Positions 34,763-42,172 of a stretch of DNA of 64,000 bases are shown here, piece after piece (the first letter of the stretch is position 1; every line of letters starts with the position of its first letter). Origin of the DNA: Bacteroidia bacterium (GTDB lineage Bacteria > Bacteroidota > Bacteroidia > J057 > JADKCL01); NCBI GenBank assembly GCA_020635905.1, contig JACJYV010000002.1:1-64000 (forward strand), given 5' to 3'. The position numbers were made by a program, and so were the translations under genes. Below the pieces are notes generated by a model. It searched no databases and had not been told where the DNA came from. It was given only the letters and a program-made list of their open reading frames with translations.

Positions 34763-34805
34763 GAATTGAGGATTAACTCAATTCTCTTTTCCGTTGGCAA
34801 AGATA
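34763..34805 (-). promoter_or_regulatory. maeB -7 element and leader hairpin
   Basis: TATCTTTG (34798-34805) matches the -7 consensus, with a poor -33. Downstream in the predicted leader is a perfect hairpin GAATTGAG-6 nt-CTCAATTC at 34763-34784. Confidence 0.4.
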
Positions 34806-34986
34806 AGGAAAGATCAATGAGTCTGAAGGGAATGATTTTAATCCACGCCAAACTGCAGTCTCATGGTAATGGTGGCAGTTTTCAGGTTCTGATTTTTCTC
34901 AAAAAAAATTTTCTGCAAGGGGTAACATTCCGCGCAGGGTGGGATAAAGGGTAAAATTCATTTCATCACCTTAAAGAAAAACCAAT

Positions 34987-37332
34987 ATGTCATCATCAAC
35001 CTCAACAAAAGCATCCACCAGTACGGGAGAATTTAACCCAGGAGTAGGCAAAGCAGCCCAGGGAGGATCAATTGCCGTTTTGGGAAGTACGCTCTATTAT
35101 TTCGTGCCAGATTCAAATAACAAGCTCAAGATCTGCACCTGCGATGTTTCGGGAATTCAGAGCACTGGCGACTACAACGGCGTCACTTCCTCCAGCAAGT
35201 GGTCTGATTACCAACTCAACAGCAAGGTTAGCAACTCGAACAAGGCAAATTTTGTTACGAAATTTTGCCCTGCTGTGGTTGCGACCTCCAGTAATTTGTG
35301 GTTTTTCTGGACGGATACCCACAATAATCAGGTTTATGCCGCATCTTTTGACGGTCTTTCCACCTGGTCGGCTACCGCAATCCAACTCACCACCCTCGAT
35401 GGCAACAGCACCACCAACCTTACCACCAGCTCAAGCATTTGTGCCAACGTATTCGGGGACAAAATTGCCCTCAATTGGTTCAATACTTCCAGCAGTTTAA
35501 TTCATACTGCAATTTTCGATCCTGCCGCATTAGATACCACCAATAATCTCTGGCAAGGCACGGAAGGACTGAAACTGGATCCATCCACTTACAGCAAAAG
35601 CGTTGATTCAACCTACTTTGCCATCAGCACCAATTGGTTTAGCCAGGGTTCAGACGGAAATTACCTGGTGGCATCCCTTTATTCTTCCAAACACAACGAG
35701 GCGAAAGCAATCATTGTACCCATTGATGAAAACGGCAACCCCACCTCCAACAGTTCCAGCGATGGCTTTGGCATGGATACCGTGTCCTGTTCGCGCGGAT
35801 TTACAGTAAGCAGGGACCCGGCGGGGAGAATTTACGGTATCTGCGCCACCAATGACTCCAGTCACGACCTGCAGTATTGCACCCTCAATACTTTCCAGTC
35901 ATTTGCCAGTGGAGCCAAGCCAAACCTCAGCTGGGGCACTATGGGAAATATTTTTGGCGGGACCCGGGACAGCCAAATGCCAATCACCACTTTTTTCCTG
36001 CTGGGAAATCAGGGAACGGGTACACGGACTCTGGCCAATAATGAGGGTGACATCCACGATTTCAATAATTGCACCACCTATGTGGCCTACCAGTTTGTTC
36101 TGTATGCAGATGGCAGCAAGTCCAATAATGGGTACCCGATTCAGTGTCAGGTGGGTGAATACGGGACTTCCTACGTGATCCCCAATTACAGCTCCATGGT
36201 TCCTCTCGAAAGTGTGAGAAACAATTATACCCTGAGTATGATTTTCGATCCATTTCCCTTCCCCAATCAAAACATTGGCTCCAAAATACCCGGGGAAACC
36301 GTGATTTCCTATACTTACGGCGCCACCAGCGAAACCAGCAACTCCGTTCAGGGAAATTATCAGATTCTCTTTGGCATCAAAGGAAGCCTGAGCACCACCA
36401 AAGGCCTGGGACCCGCCCTGAATGAAGATTTCTCCACTGGCCCTTCCTCTTCCTTTTCCAACACAGAACTGACCAAATCCCTGACTGGCTGGTCCATGAA
36501 TACGGGCATCGTGATGGGACAAAACGGTCAAAACCAGGTCAGCACCAAAGGAAGGTTCGACGGCCATACCCTGCTTACCATTGGCCAGACTGCGGCGGTA
36601 TTTTATGGCATGAATGGTTCCGCGGTCAATGGAGTTTCGGCCCCGCTTTTCAACTCGCTGGTCCCCGTTCCGGGCATGGGAAGTTATGCCACCTCGGGTA
36701 CTTATGATGTGTTCACCGCCAACCCGGGAGATATCCAGTCCTACTCAGAGACCAACATCAATGCGACCATGGCGGCCAGGTATAATGCGCTTCCCTCCAA
36801 CATCCAGGCCCTTTTTGATGAGGGTTACGCCACCAATTACATTGAAAACGTGATTTCCCCCAATGCAGTGGAGATTTCCCCTGGCATGAACTACCTGGAA
36901 TTCACCATTTCTCCCAACGGAGGCTCCCAGCCCAGCTATTCCCAGATTCAGGAAGTTTTCTCTTCCATCGGGCTTATCATTCAGTCCAGCCTGTATGTCG
37001 GGGTGGGTTATGGAGAAGAGGTTTCTTTGTTTGGTTTGGGTGAGTCCACCTCAGGCGCGTTGACCGCAGGGTTTGAATACAACCTGAGCCTGAGCGAAAC
37101 CTCCACCTCCACCCAGGGGTGGGGCATCAGCTCCCAGTACACCTATCCCAACAACGTGCCAGGATCTTATCGCTACACCGTTCGCATGTACATTTGCAAA
37201 CCCAGCGATTTGTGGGTCAATGAAATCCAGTACATGGCTACCAACGTCGAAGATTTCGACCGGATCGAATGGAGCAGTTCTGCTCCTTTGAAAATCATGT
37301 TTGTGGTGGATGGAATCAGTTTGAATTCCTGA
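34987..37332 (+). CDS. Unrecognised 781-residue beta-rich protein
   Basis: I do not recognise this family. The first residues, MSSSTSTKASTSTGEF, are Ser/Thr rich and there is no signal peptide, lipobox or T9SS sorting domain. Residues about 25-380 contain repeated segments of the type STLYYFVPDSNNKLKICTCD, SSNLWFFWTDTHNNQVYAASF and GRIYGICATNDSSHDLQYCT, which look like beta-propeller blades of lectin or sialidase type. The last 250 residues include alternating polar/non-polar stretches (AGFEYNLSLSETSTSTQGWG) reminiscent of beta-pore-forming toxins, a weak resemblance only. The gene stands alone with its own strong terminator. Possible roles include a non-classically released lectin or toxin; none is proven. 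Confidence 0.85.
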   Translation: MSSSTSTKASTSTGEFNPGVGKAAQGGSIAVLGSTLYYFVPDSNNKLKICTCDVSGIQSTGDYNGVTSSSKWSDYQLNSKVSNSNKANFVTKFCPAVVATSSNLWFFWTDTHNNQVYAASFDGLSTWSATAIQLTTLDGNSTTNLTTSSSICANVFGDKIALNWFNTSSSLIHTAIFDPAALDTTNNLWQGTEGLKLDPSTYSKSVDSTYFAISTNWFSQGSDGNYLVASLYSSKHNEAKAIIVPIDENGNPTSNSSSDGFGMDTVSCSRGFTVSRDPAGRIYGICATNDSSHDLQYCTLNTFQSFASGAKPNLSWGTMGNIFGGTRDSQMPITTFFLLGNQGTGTRTLANNEGDIHDFNNCTTYVAYQFVLYADGSKSNNGYPIQCQVGEYGTSYVIPNYSSMVPLESVRNNYTLSMIFDPFPFPNQNIGSKIPGETVISYTYGATSETSNSVQGNYQILFGIKGSLSTTKGLGPALNEDFSTGPSSSFSNTELTKSLTGWSMNTGIVMGQNGQNQVSTKGRFDGHTLLTIGQTAAVFYGMNGSAVNGVSAPLFNSLVPVPGMGSYATSGTYDVFTANPGDIQSYSETNINATMAARYNALPSNIQALFDEGYATNYIENVISPNAVEISPGMNYLEFTISPNGGSQPSYSQIQEVFSSIGLIIQSSLYVGVGYGEEVSLFGLGESTSGALTAGFEYNLSLSETSTSTQGWGISSQYTYPNNVPGSYRYTVRMYICKPSDLWVNEIQYMATNVEDFDRIEWSSSAPLKIMFVVDGISLNS

Positions 37333-37358
37333 TCTCAATTTTCAATTGCTTTCAGAAA

Positions 37359-37384
37359 CCGTCCGGCTTGCCGGGCGGTTTTTT
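37359..37384 (+). terminator. Intrinsic terminator after the 781-residue gene
   Basis: Stem CCGTCCGGC / GCCGGGCGG (one G-U), 2-nt loop, then six T. The T run overlaps the stop codon of the convergent AtpI-like gene. Confidence 0.92.
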
Positions 37385-37760
37385 AGCTTTCTCTGGCTTT
37401 TTTCATCAGGAAAAAAACCTCCAGACCAGTGAATACCAGGTAAGCCCCCAGAAAACTGACCGCAAAGGGAATGGCCATTTCAGATATTTTCCAGGAAACG
37501 AGAAATATTCCCGCAATGCCAGTGAACATTTTAATGAATACACTTCCCATGAGGTAACCCGTAAACATTTTGGGATTACTTTCCAGGGAATTATAGACGA
37601 TAAAATAACCTATGAGACTGGTGAGGGAAGTGATGGAAATGGCGATCAGGGAAAATTTCGCTTCGCGTGGACCCGGATCAGAGCTGACCAAAAACCAGGC
37701 CAGAACGAGCAGAACGGCGGTTAATCCCAGGTGTAAGGCGGCAAATTTGATGGGCTTCAT
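37383..37760 (-). CDS. AtpI-like four-helix membrane protein
   Basis: The 125-residue product is almost entirely membrane: four hydrophobic helices starting KFAALHLGLTAVLLVLAWFL, then ISITSLTSLIGYFIVYNSL, MFTGYLMGSVFIKMFTGIAG, and AIPFAVSFLGAYLVFTGLEVFF. It follows the AtpZ gene by 6 bp. In Bacteroidota a protein of this kind usually sits between atpZ and atpB, and is taken as an analogue of AtpI, the ATP synthase assembly protein. Here atpB is about 25 kb away. Function is by context only. Confidence 0.7.
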   Translation of the reverse strand: MKPIKFAALHLGLTAVLLVLAWFLVSSDPGPREAKFSLIAISITSLTSLIGYFIVYNSLESNPKMFTGYLMGSVFIKMFTGIAGIFLVSWKISEMAIPFAVSFLGAYLVFTGLEVFFLMKKARES

Positions 37761-37766
37761 GTCAGG

Positions 37767-38039
37767 TCAGGATTTTCGGGAAAATTTTACAACAAGCCAA
37801 ACCATGGCCATGATGATACTGCTGATTGCCAGCCCGAGGGTAAACCAGGGGGTTTGATTTCCAACCCATTTGTCGAGGTACCAGCCTCCAAAGGAAAAAA
37901 GACCAATGAATGCGACCAGTTGGAAGCCCAACCCAACCCATCTGAGATACTCGTGGTGAGCTGACGGCTGGGGTGATTTATTGGTTGACGGCGGTTTTTT
38001 CAATCGAGGCGAGCGGAGAGGGTTTATTGGCGCGACCAT
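37767..38039 (-). CDS. atpZ: AtpZ/AtpI family protein
   Basis: A 90-residue protein with two membrane helices, LRWVGLGFQLVAFIGLFSFGGWYLD and TPWFTLGLAISSIIMAMVWLVV, separated by a short KWVGNQ loop, the pattern of AtpZ/AtpI proteins that aid assembly or Mg2+ supply of the F1Fo ATP synthase. The ATG at 38039 is used; a TTG four codons earlier is possible. Either start overlaps the bactofilin gene by about 60 bp, and the family motif only begins after the overlap (LKKPPSTNKSPQ). It lies between the bactofilin and the AtpI-like gene, away from the main atp operon. Confidence 0.82.
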   Translation of the reverse strand: MVAPINPLRSPRLKKPPSTNKSPQPSAHHEYLRWVGLGFQLVAFIGLFSFGGWYLDKWVGNQTPWFTLGLAISSIIMAMVWLVVKFSRKS

Positions 38040-38490
38040 TATTGCCGACAATGCTCTGAATTTTGCCGGCTTCCCTTTCGATTACTTCTTCTACGTTCTC
38101 AGGGGCTTTGTCAAGCACAGATTTGGCTTCAGCGCCCATGCGGCAGGATCCCGAAAAGGAAGCGCCAATCTGTACCGCCAGTTTCTGGGTGTAAATGTCT
38201 CCCACGATCCTTCCCTTTTCGTGCAGTTGCAGGAGTTCGCGAATCACAACCGTCCCCTTCACTTCCCCCGAAATATTTGCATTTCTGGCGTCCACATTCC
38301 CTTCCACATAACCATTCTCCCCGATCACCAGCTTGGAATTGCAGGTCACCGTTCCGATAATCTTTCCTTCAACCCGAATATCCCCCTTGGTGGTGATATT
38401 CCCCACGATGACGGTACCTTTCGAGATTGTATTCAGAACGTTTTCAGTTGACATGGTTTGATTCCCTTTAGACTTGTTATTTCCTAACAT
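37978..38490 (-). CDS. Bactofilin
   Basis: Bactofilins are cytoskeletal proteins that polymerise without nucleotide and guide cell-wall enzymes. The 170-residue product has a right-handed beta-helix core with repeated short strands: KGTVIVGNITTKGDIRVEGK, CNSKLVIGENGYVEGNVDAR, NISGEVKGTVVIRELLQL, RIVGDIYTQKLAVQIGA. N- and C-terminal tails are polar and disordered, as usual. The start at 38490 gives the common MLGNNKSK-type opening; 38454 is an alternative. It lies just after an M23 peptidase, a pairing seen where bactofilins direct peptidoglycan remodelling. Confidence 0.93.
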   Translation of the reverse strand: MLGNNKSKGNQTMSTENVLNTISKGTVIVGNITTKGDIRVEGKIIGTVTCNSKLVIGENGYVEGNVDARNANISGEVKGTVVIRELLQLHEKGRIVGDIYTQKLAVQIGASFSGSCRMGAEAKSVLDKAPENVEEVIEREAGKIQSIVGNNGRANKPSPLASIEKTAVNQ

Positions 38491-38498
38491 ACAAATTT

Positions 38499-39371
38499 TT
38501 AATTTAAAATCATGTACTCATTTGGGTCAACGGGCTGGCCCTGATACCACAATTCGAAATGAAGGTGGGGTCCGGTTGAATTTTCACCCGAATTTCCAAT
38601 CACCGCAATCGCTTCGCCCGCGAAAACTTTGGATCCAACTTTTTTATAAATCTGGCTGTTATGTTTATAGAAAGAGACCAGGTTATTGCCATGGTGGATA
38701 CCAATCACATAACCCGTTTGGTTGCTGTATTCTGAAAAAATCACAAAACCATCAGCCACACTCAGGATCAGGGCCTTTTCGTCGGCCACGATGTCCACCC
38801 CAAAATGGCTGTTGGCGGCTTTGAATGCATTGGTCACGATCCCGTTGACGGGCGGCAGCAGATTGGGCACGCCTTTGACCGTCTTATACCCCACAAGCTC
38901 ACGGGGCTGTGGCTGGCCTTCAGGAACGCCTGCGCCATCGCTGTCCTGAAAATGCGGGTGTTCCTCGGGATTGGGATAGTCGTAGTTATTGGCCTCGTTG
39001 GCCTCTGCGATTTCCTGGTGCGTCCCCGGCAAATTGAAGGACCCGTCTGCATCTCCAAATACGATTCTGAGGCTGTTCAGCATAGAATCCTGGTGACTAA
39101 CCTGGGCTTCCAGACGGGCCACCTGATCTTTTTGAACAGCGTATTTTTCTTCCAGTTCGGGGTTGGTGTAGCCGGGAATGGCTTCACGAATGAACGGAGT
39201 GTAAATAATGGTAGAGGCTGTGCCTGCGATTACGGCAAGGCAAAAAGCACTAAACAGAATCCATAACAGGACAGGCCGCACTATAAGCAGGCGGGACTGG
39301 CCCAGGGACTCGTGGTCTATGAACTGAACTCTGTATTTCTTTTTAAACCTGGCCTGGATTTTCTCCCACAT
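38499..39371 (-). CDS. M23 family metallopeptidase (LytM domain)
   Basis: The 290-residue product has one N-terminal transmembrane helix (LLIVRPVLLWILFSAFCLAVIAG), a coiled-coil-like periplasmic stretch (YAVQKDQVARLEAQVSHQDSM), and a C-terminal LytM endopeptidase domain. The zinc ligands are seen as the HxxxD site in NSHFGVDIVA and the HxH site in TGPHLHFELWY, with the added catalytic histidine in NLVSFYKHNS. It likely cuts peptidoglycan cross-links and, being next to the bactofilin, may shape the cell. It diverges from sprE. Confidence 0.93.
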   Translation of the reverse strand: MWEKIQARFKKKYRVQFIDHESLGQSRLLIVRPVLLWILFSAFCLAVIAGTASTIIYTPFIREAIPGYTNPELEEKYAVQKDQVARLEAQVSHQDSMLNSLRIVFGDADGSFNLPGTHQEIAEANEANNYDYPNPEEHPHFQDSDGAGVPEGQPQPRELVGYKTVKGVPNLLPPVNGIVTNAFKAANSHFGVDIVADEKALILSVADGFVIFSEYSNQTGYVIGIHHGNNLVSFYKHNSQIYKKVGSKVFAGEAIAVIGNSGENSTGPHLHFELWYQGQPVDPNEYMILN

Positions 39372-39400
39372 AGGTTTTCGGCTTGATTCGCTAAATTCAG

Positions 39401-39430
39401 TATATTTGCAAGGGTATGAATTTATTTTTG
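39401..39430 (+). promoter_or_regulatory. Candidate -7 elements upstream of sprE
   Basis: TATATTTG (39401-39408) and TATTTTTG (39423-39430) both match the -7 consensus in the divergent region. Neither has a convincing -33 at standard spacing; the second would give a 40-nt leader. Confidence 0.4.
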
Positions 39431-39478
39431 CCCTTTAAGTCAGCTACATTAATGCTAACTTGCAGCTTATAATTTTAT

Positions 39479-42157
39479 TTGATCAACCGCGTTTTTAATT
39501 CGTTGAAATACAAAAATACATATTTTCTGGGACTTCTGGTCATATCGCTGACCTTCTTTTCCTGTGGAAAACAGCGAAAAAATCTGGTTTCCCGTACCTA
39601 TCACAGGACAACCACCCTTTTTAACTGGTATTACAACGGTGAACGCGTTTGGAAAGAAGGCGTTTTGCAGATTGAAGGCTCCTTCAAAGTGCCCCCTGAG
39701 GGCTTTGTGCCCATTTTGTATTTCGGCGACGAGCAATCTGCTTCTGCAGCCTACGGCAACTTTGATCAGTCCATTGAAAAGGCTGAAACAGCCATCTACA
39801 AGCACGATCAGGACAAGAATGTCTGGATCGACAATTGCCGCTTTCTGATTGGTAGAAACTGGTTTTACAAAAAGGATTATTTCCTGGCCTCCACCAATTT
39901 TGAATATATCATCAAAACCTGGCCCAAATCCAGGATCATTCCCGACGTCAAAATCTGGCTGGCCAAAACCTATTTCATGAGCGACCGCGGTCCCATGGCC
40001 CGCAAACTGATTGATGAGGAAATTTCCAAAATGGACCTCAAAAAGCGTCAGCAGGGCGAACTGGCTTTGCTCGAAGCCACCATGCTCATGAAGGAAAAGG
40101 ATTATGAAGGCGCCAGCAAAATCCTGCAAAAAAATCTCAAAAATTTCCGTGGCAGGATCAACCGTGCCCGGGTACACTTTTTCCTCGCCCAAATGTATGC
40201 CCAGCAGGGAAAATTTGCCCGCGCCTACGAACATTACCGCAAGGTGACCCGCATGAACACGGATTACGGCATCATTTTCAATGCGAAAATCCAGTCTGTG
40301 CGGCTTCTGATCGAAAACCAGCAAGGGGAAGACGACACCAAGAAAATCTTCCGCAGCCTAAAAAGAATGCTCCGCGACGATAAAAACGTGGATTTTCAGG
40401 ATCAGATTCTGTACGAAATTGCCCTTCTGGAATACAAGCACGACAATTTCAAGCAGGCAGTTTACTGGCTGCGCGAATCTGTGGCGGCCAGCACCACCAA
40501 CCAGCGCCAGAAAGCCCTTTCCTACTACAAAGCTGGTCAGATTTACTTTTACGACCTGCACGACTTTACCCGCGCAGAAGCCTATTTCGACAGTGCTTCA
40601 ACCTCAATTAGCCCTGAGGCGCCCGAGTATAAGGTCATTACCTCCATTGGTAAAACCCTGAAGGAATATGTGAGCTACACCCATACCATTCACTATCAGG
40701 ACAGTATGGTTTACCTGGCCGGACTTTCAGAAGCTGATCAAAAACGTCAGGTGGAGCGGATCAAAGCCAAAGAAAAACAGGCCAAAATGCAGAAGGAACA
40801 GGAGGATCGCGAGGCTGAAAACAGGCTCAATAACCCCAATTTCAACGATCCATTCAATCAGAATAAGCAAACCGTGTCGGGATTTTACTTTGACAGTCCT
40901 GAGGCGGTCAATTCGGGCAGGCTCGAATTTCAGCGAATATGGGGGGTGCGAAAGAACGAGGACAACTGGAACCGTAAGGTGAAGGATTTCGTTTTCAATA
41001 ACGATGAACCAGAGAAGAAAGACTCGGTCAAGGTGGATTCAAATCTGGTGAAGGAGTTCGGGGACGATTACAAATACTACAAGGATATTCCCAAAAACGA
41101 GCAGGAAATCGCGGCTGCGCACAATGATATCCGTAACGCCATGTTCAGTCTTGGGAATTTGTTTGATAAAAAACTCGAGCTACCCGACTCGGCCATCGTG
41201 GTTTTCAATAAGCTGATCAAACGTTATCCCGATTCTGAGCAGGCGCTGAAAGCGAAATTTGCCCTGTATAATATTTACTCCAAAATTGATCCCTACCTCG
41301 CCAGCGAATACAAGGATCAGATTTGCGATAAATATCCTGAAAGCATTTATTGCAAACTGCTGAATGGAGAGGATGTTTTTGCTGAACTGAATTCGGAAAT
41401 GCTTGATTTCCAGTCAGCTTATAACGCATTGTACGCTACATTTTCCAATAAGGATTACAAGACGGTGCTTAGCTTTAGTAATTTCTTGTTGGAAAAATAT
41501 CCCAAACGGCCGGAAATTGCCCAGGTACTTTACCTGCGTGGTCTCAGTTATGGCTATCTGGGTGTAAAAGACAGTCTTAAATCATGCTACACGCGTTTGG
41601 TAAAGCGATACCCTTCCTCAGAGCAGGCTCCTGTTGCCCAGCGTACCCTCGATTTGATGAACGGAACCAGCGAGGCGACACTTGAGAAAGAAGAGCCCGG
41701 AAATAAGGAAACGGGTGATGCCAGCGATCTGGCCGAAGAAGAAAATGGCGAATCCAACCCTATGTACAAAGGATTTGCAAAAGCTCCCAAAAAAGGCGAA
41801 CGGGTTTTTGTGGTGATGCTGCTCGACAAGGCCAATGTGGAATCCAACGAGTTGAAAGTCAAAATTTCCACCTTCAACAGTAAGCTTTTCAAGAATGAAA
41901 GGCTGTCCACCAGCATCTTCTTTTACCAGCAGAAATATCACCTCGCCTACATAAGTCAGTTCAACAGCATGGAATTGGCCTTAAATTATATTAATATTGC
42001 CAAATCTGATGGCGAGATAAACCCACTTTTCAAATCTGACACTGACCGTATCATGTTTATTACCCCAAATAATTTTAAAACAGCCTACGGAAAAAAACGG
42101 TTTGAAGACTATTACGATTACTACATCAATGTTATCTTGCCTTCGCTTGGTAAATAA
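39479..42157 (+). CDS. sprE: SprE/PorW, TPR lipoprotein of the type IX secretion system
   Basis: SprE (PorW) is an outer-membrane-associated lipoprotein needed for T9SS function, thought to link the translocon with the periplasmic ring. The 892-residue product has a lipoprotein signal ending in LTFFSC (C29), then FNWYYNGERVWKEG, and TPR-like helical repeats across the first 450 and again around 520-680 (KLIKRYPDSEQALKAKFALY, LVKRYPSSEQAPVAQ). A charged low-complexity linker (KAKEKQAKMQKEQEDREAE) separates them. The only start that keeps the signal is the TTG at 39479. PBP1A follows 15 bp later. Confidence 0.9.
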   Translation: MINRVFNSLKYKNTYFLGLLVISLTFFSCGKQRKNLVSRTYHRTTTLFNWYYNGERVWKEGVLQIEGSFKVPPEGFVPILYFGDEQSASAAYGNFDQSIEKAETAIYKHDQDKNVWIDNCRFLIGRNWFYKKDYFLASTNFEYIIKTWPKSRIIPDVKIWLAKTYFMSDRGPMARKLIDEEISKMDLKKRQQGELALLEATMLMKEKDYEGASKILQKNLKNFRGRINRARVHFFLAQMYAQQGKFARAYEHYRKVTRMNTDYGIIFNAKIQSVRLLIENQQGEDDTKKIFRSLKRMLRDDKNVDFQDQILYEIALLEYKHDNFKQAVYWLRESVAASTTNQRQKALSYYKAGQIYFYDLHDFTRAEAYFDSASTSISPEAPEYKVITSIGKTLKEYVSYTHTIHYQDSMVYLAGLSEADQKRQVERIKAKEKQAKMQKEQEDREAENRLNNPNFNDPFNQNKQTVSGFYFDSPEAVNSGRLEFQRIWGVRKNEDNWNRKVKDFVFNNDEPEKKDSVKVDSNLVKEFGDDYKYYKDIPKNEQEIAAAHNDIRNAMFSLGNLFDKKLELPDSAIVVFNKLIKRYPDSEQALKAKFALYNIYSKIDPYLASEYKDQICDKYPESIYCKLLNGEDVFAELNSEMLDFQSAYNALYATFSNKDYKTVLSFSNFLLEKYPKRPEIAQVLYLRGLSYGYLGVKDSLKSCYTRLVKRYPSSEQAPVAQRTLDLMNGTSEATLEKEEPGNKETGDASDLAEEENGESNPMYKGFAKAPKKGERVFVVMLLDKANVESNELKVKISTFNSKLFKNERLSTSIFFYQQKYHLAYISQFNSMELALNYINIAKSDGEINPLFKSDTDRIMFITPNNFKTAYGKKRFEDYYDYYINVILPSLGK

Positions 42158-42172
42158 TTAATCGGGTCAGGA

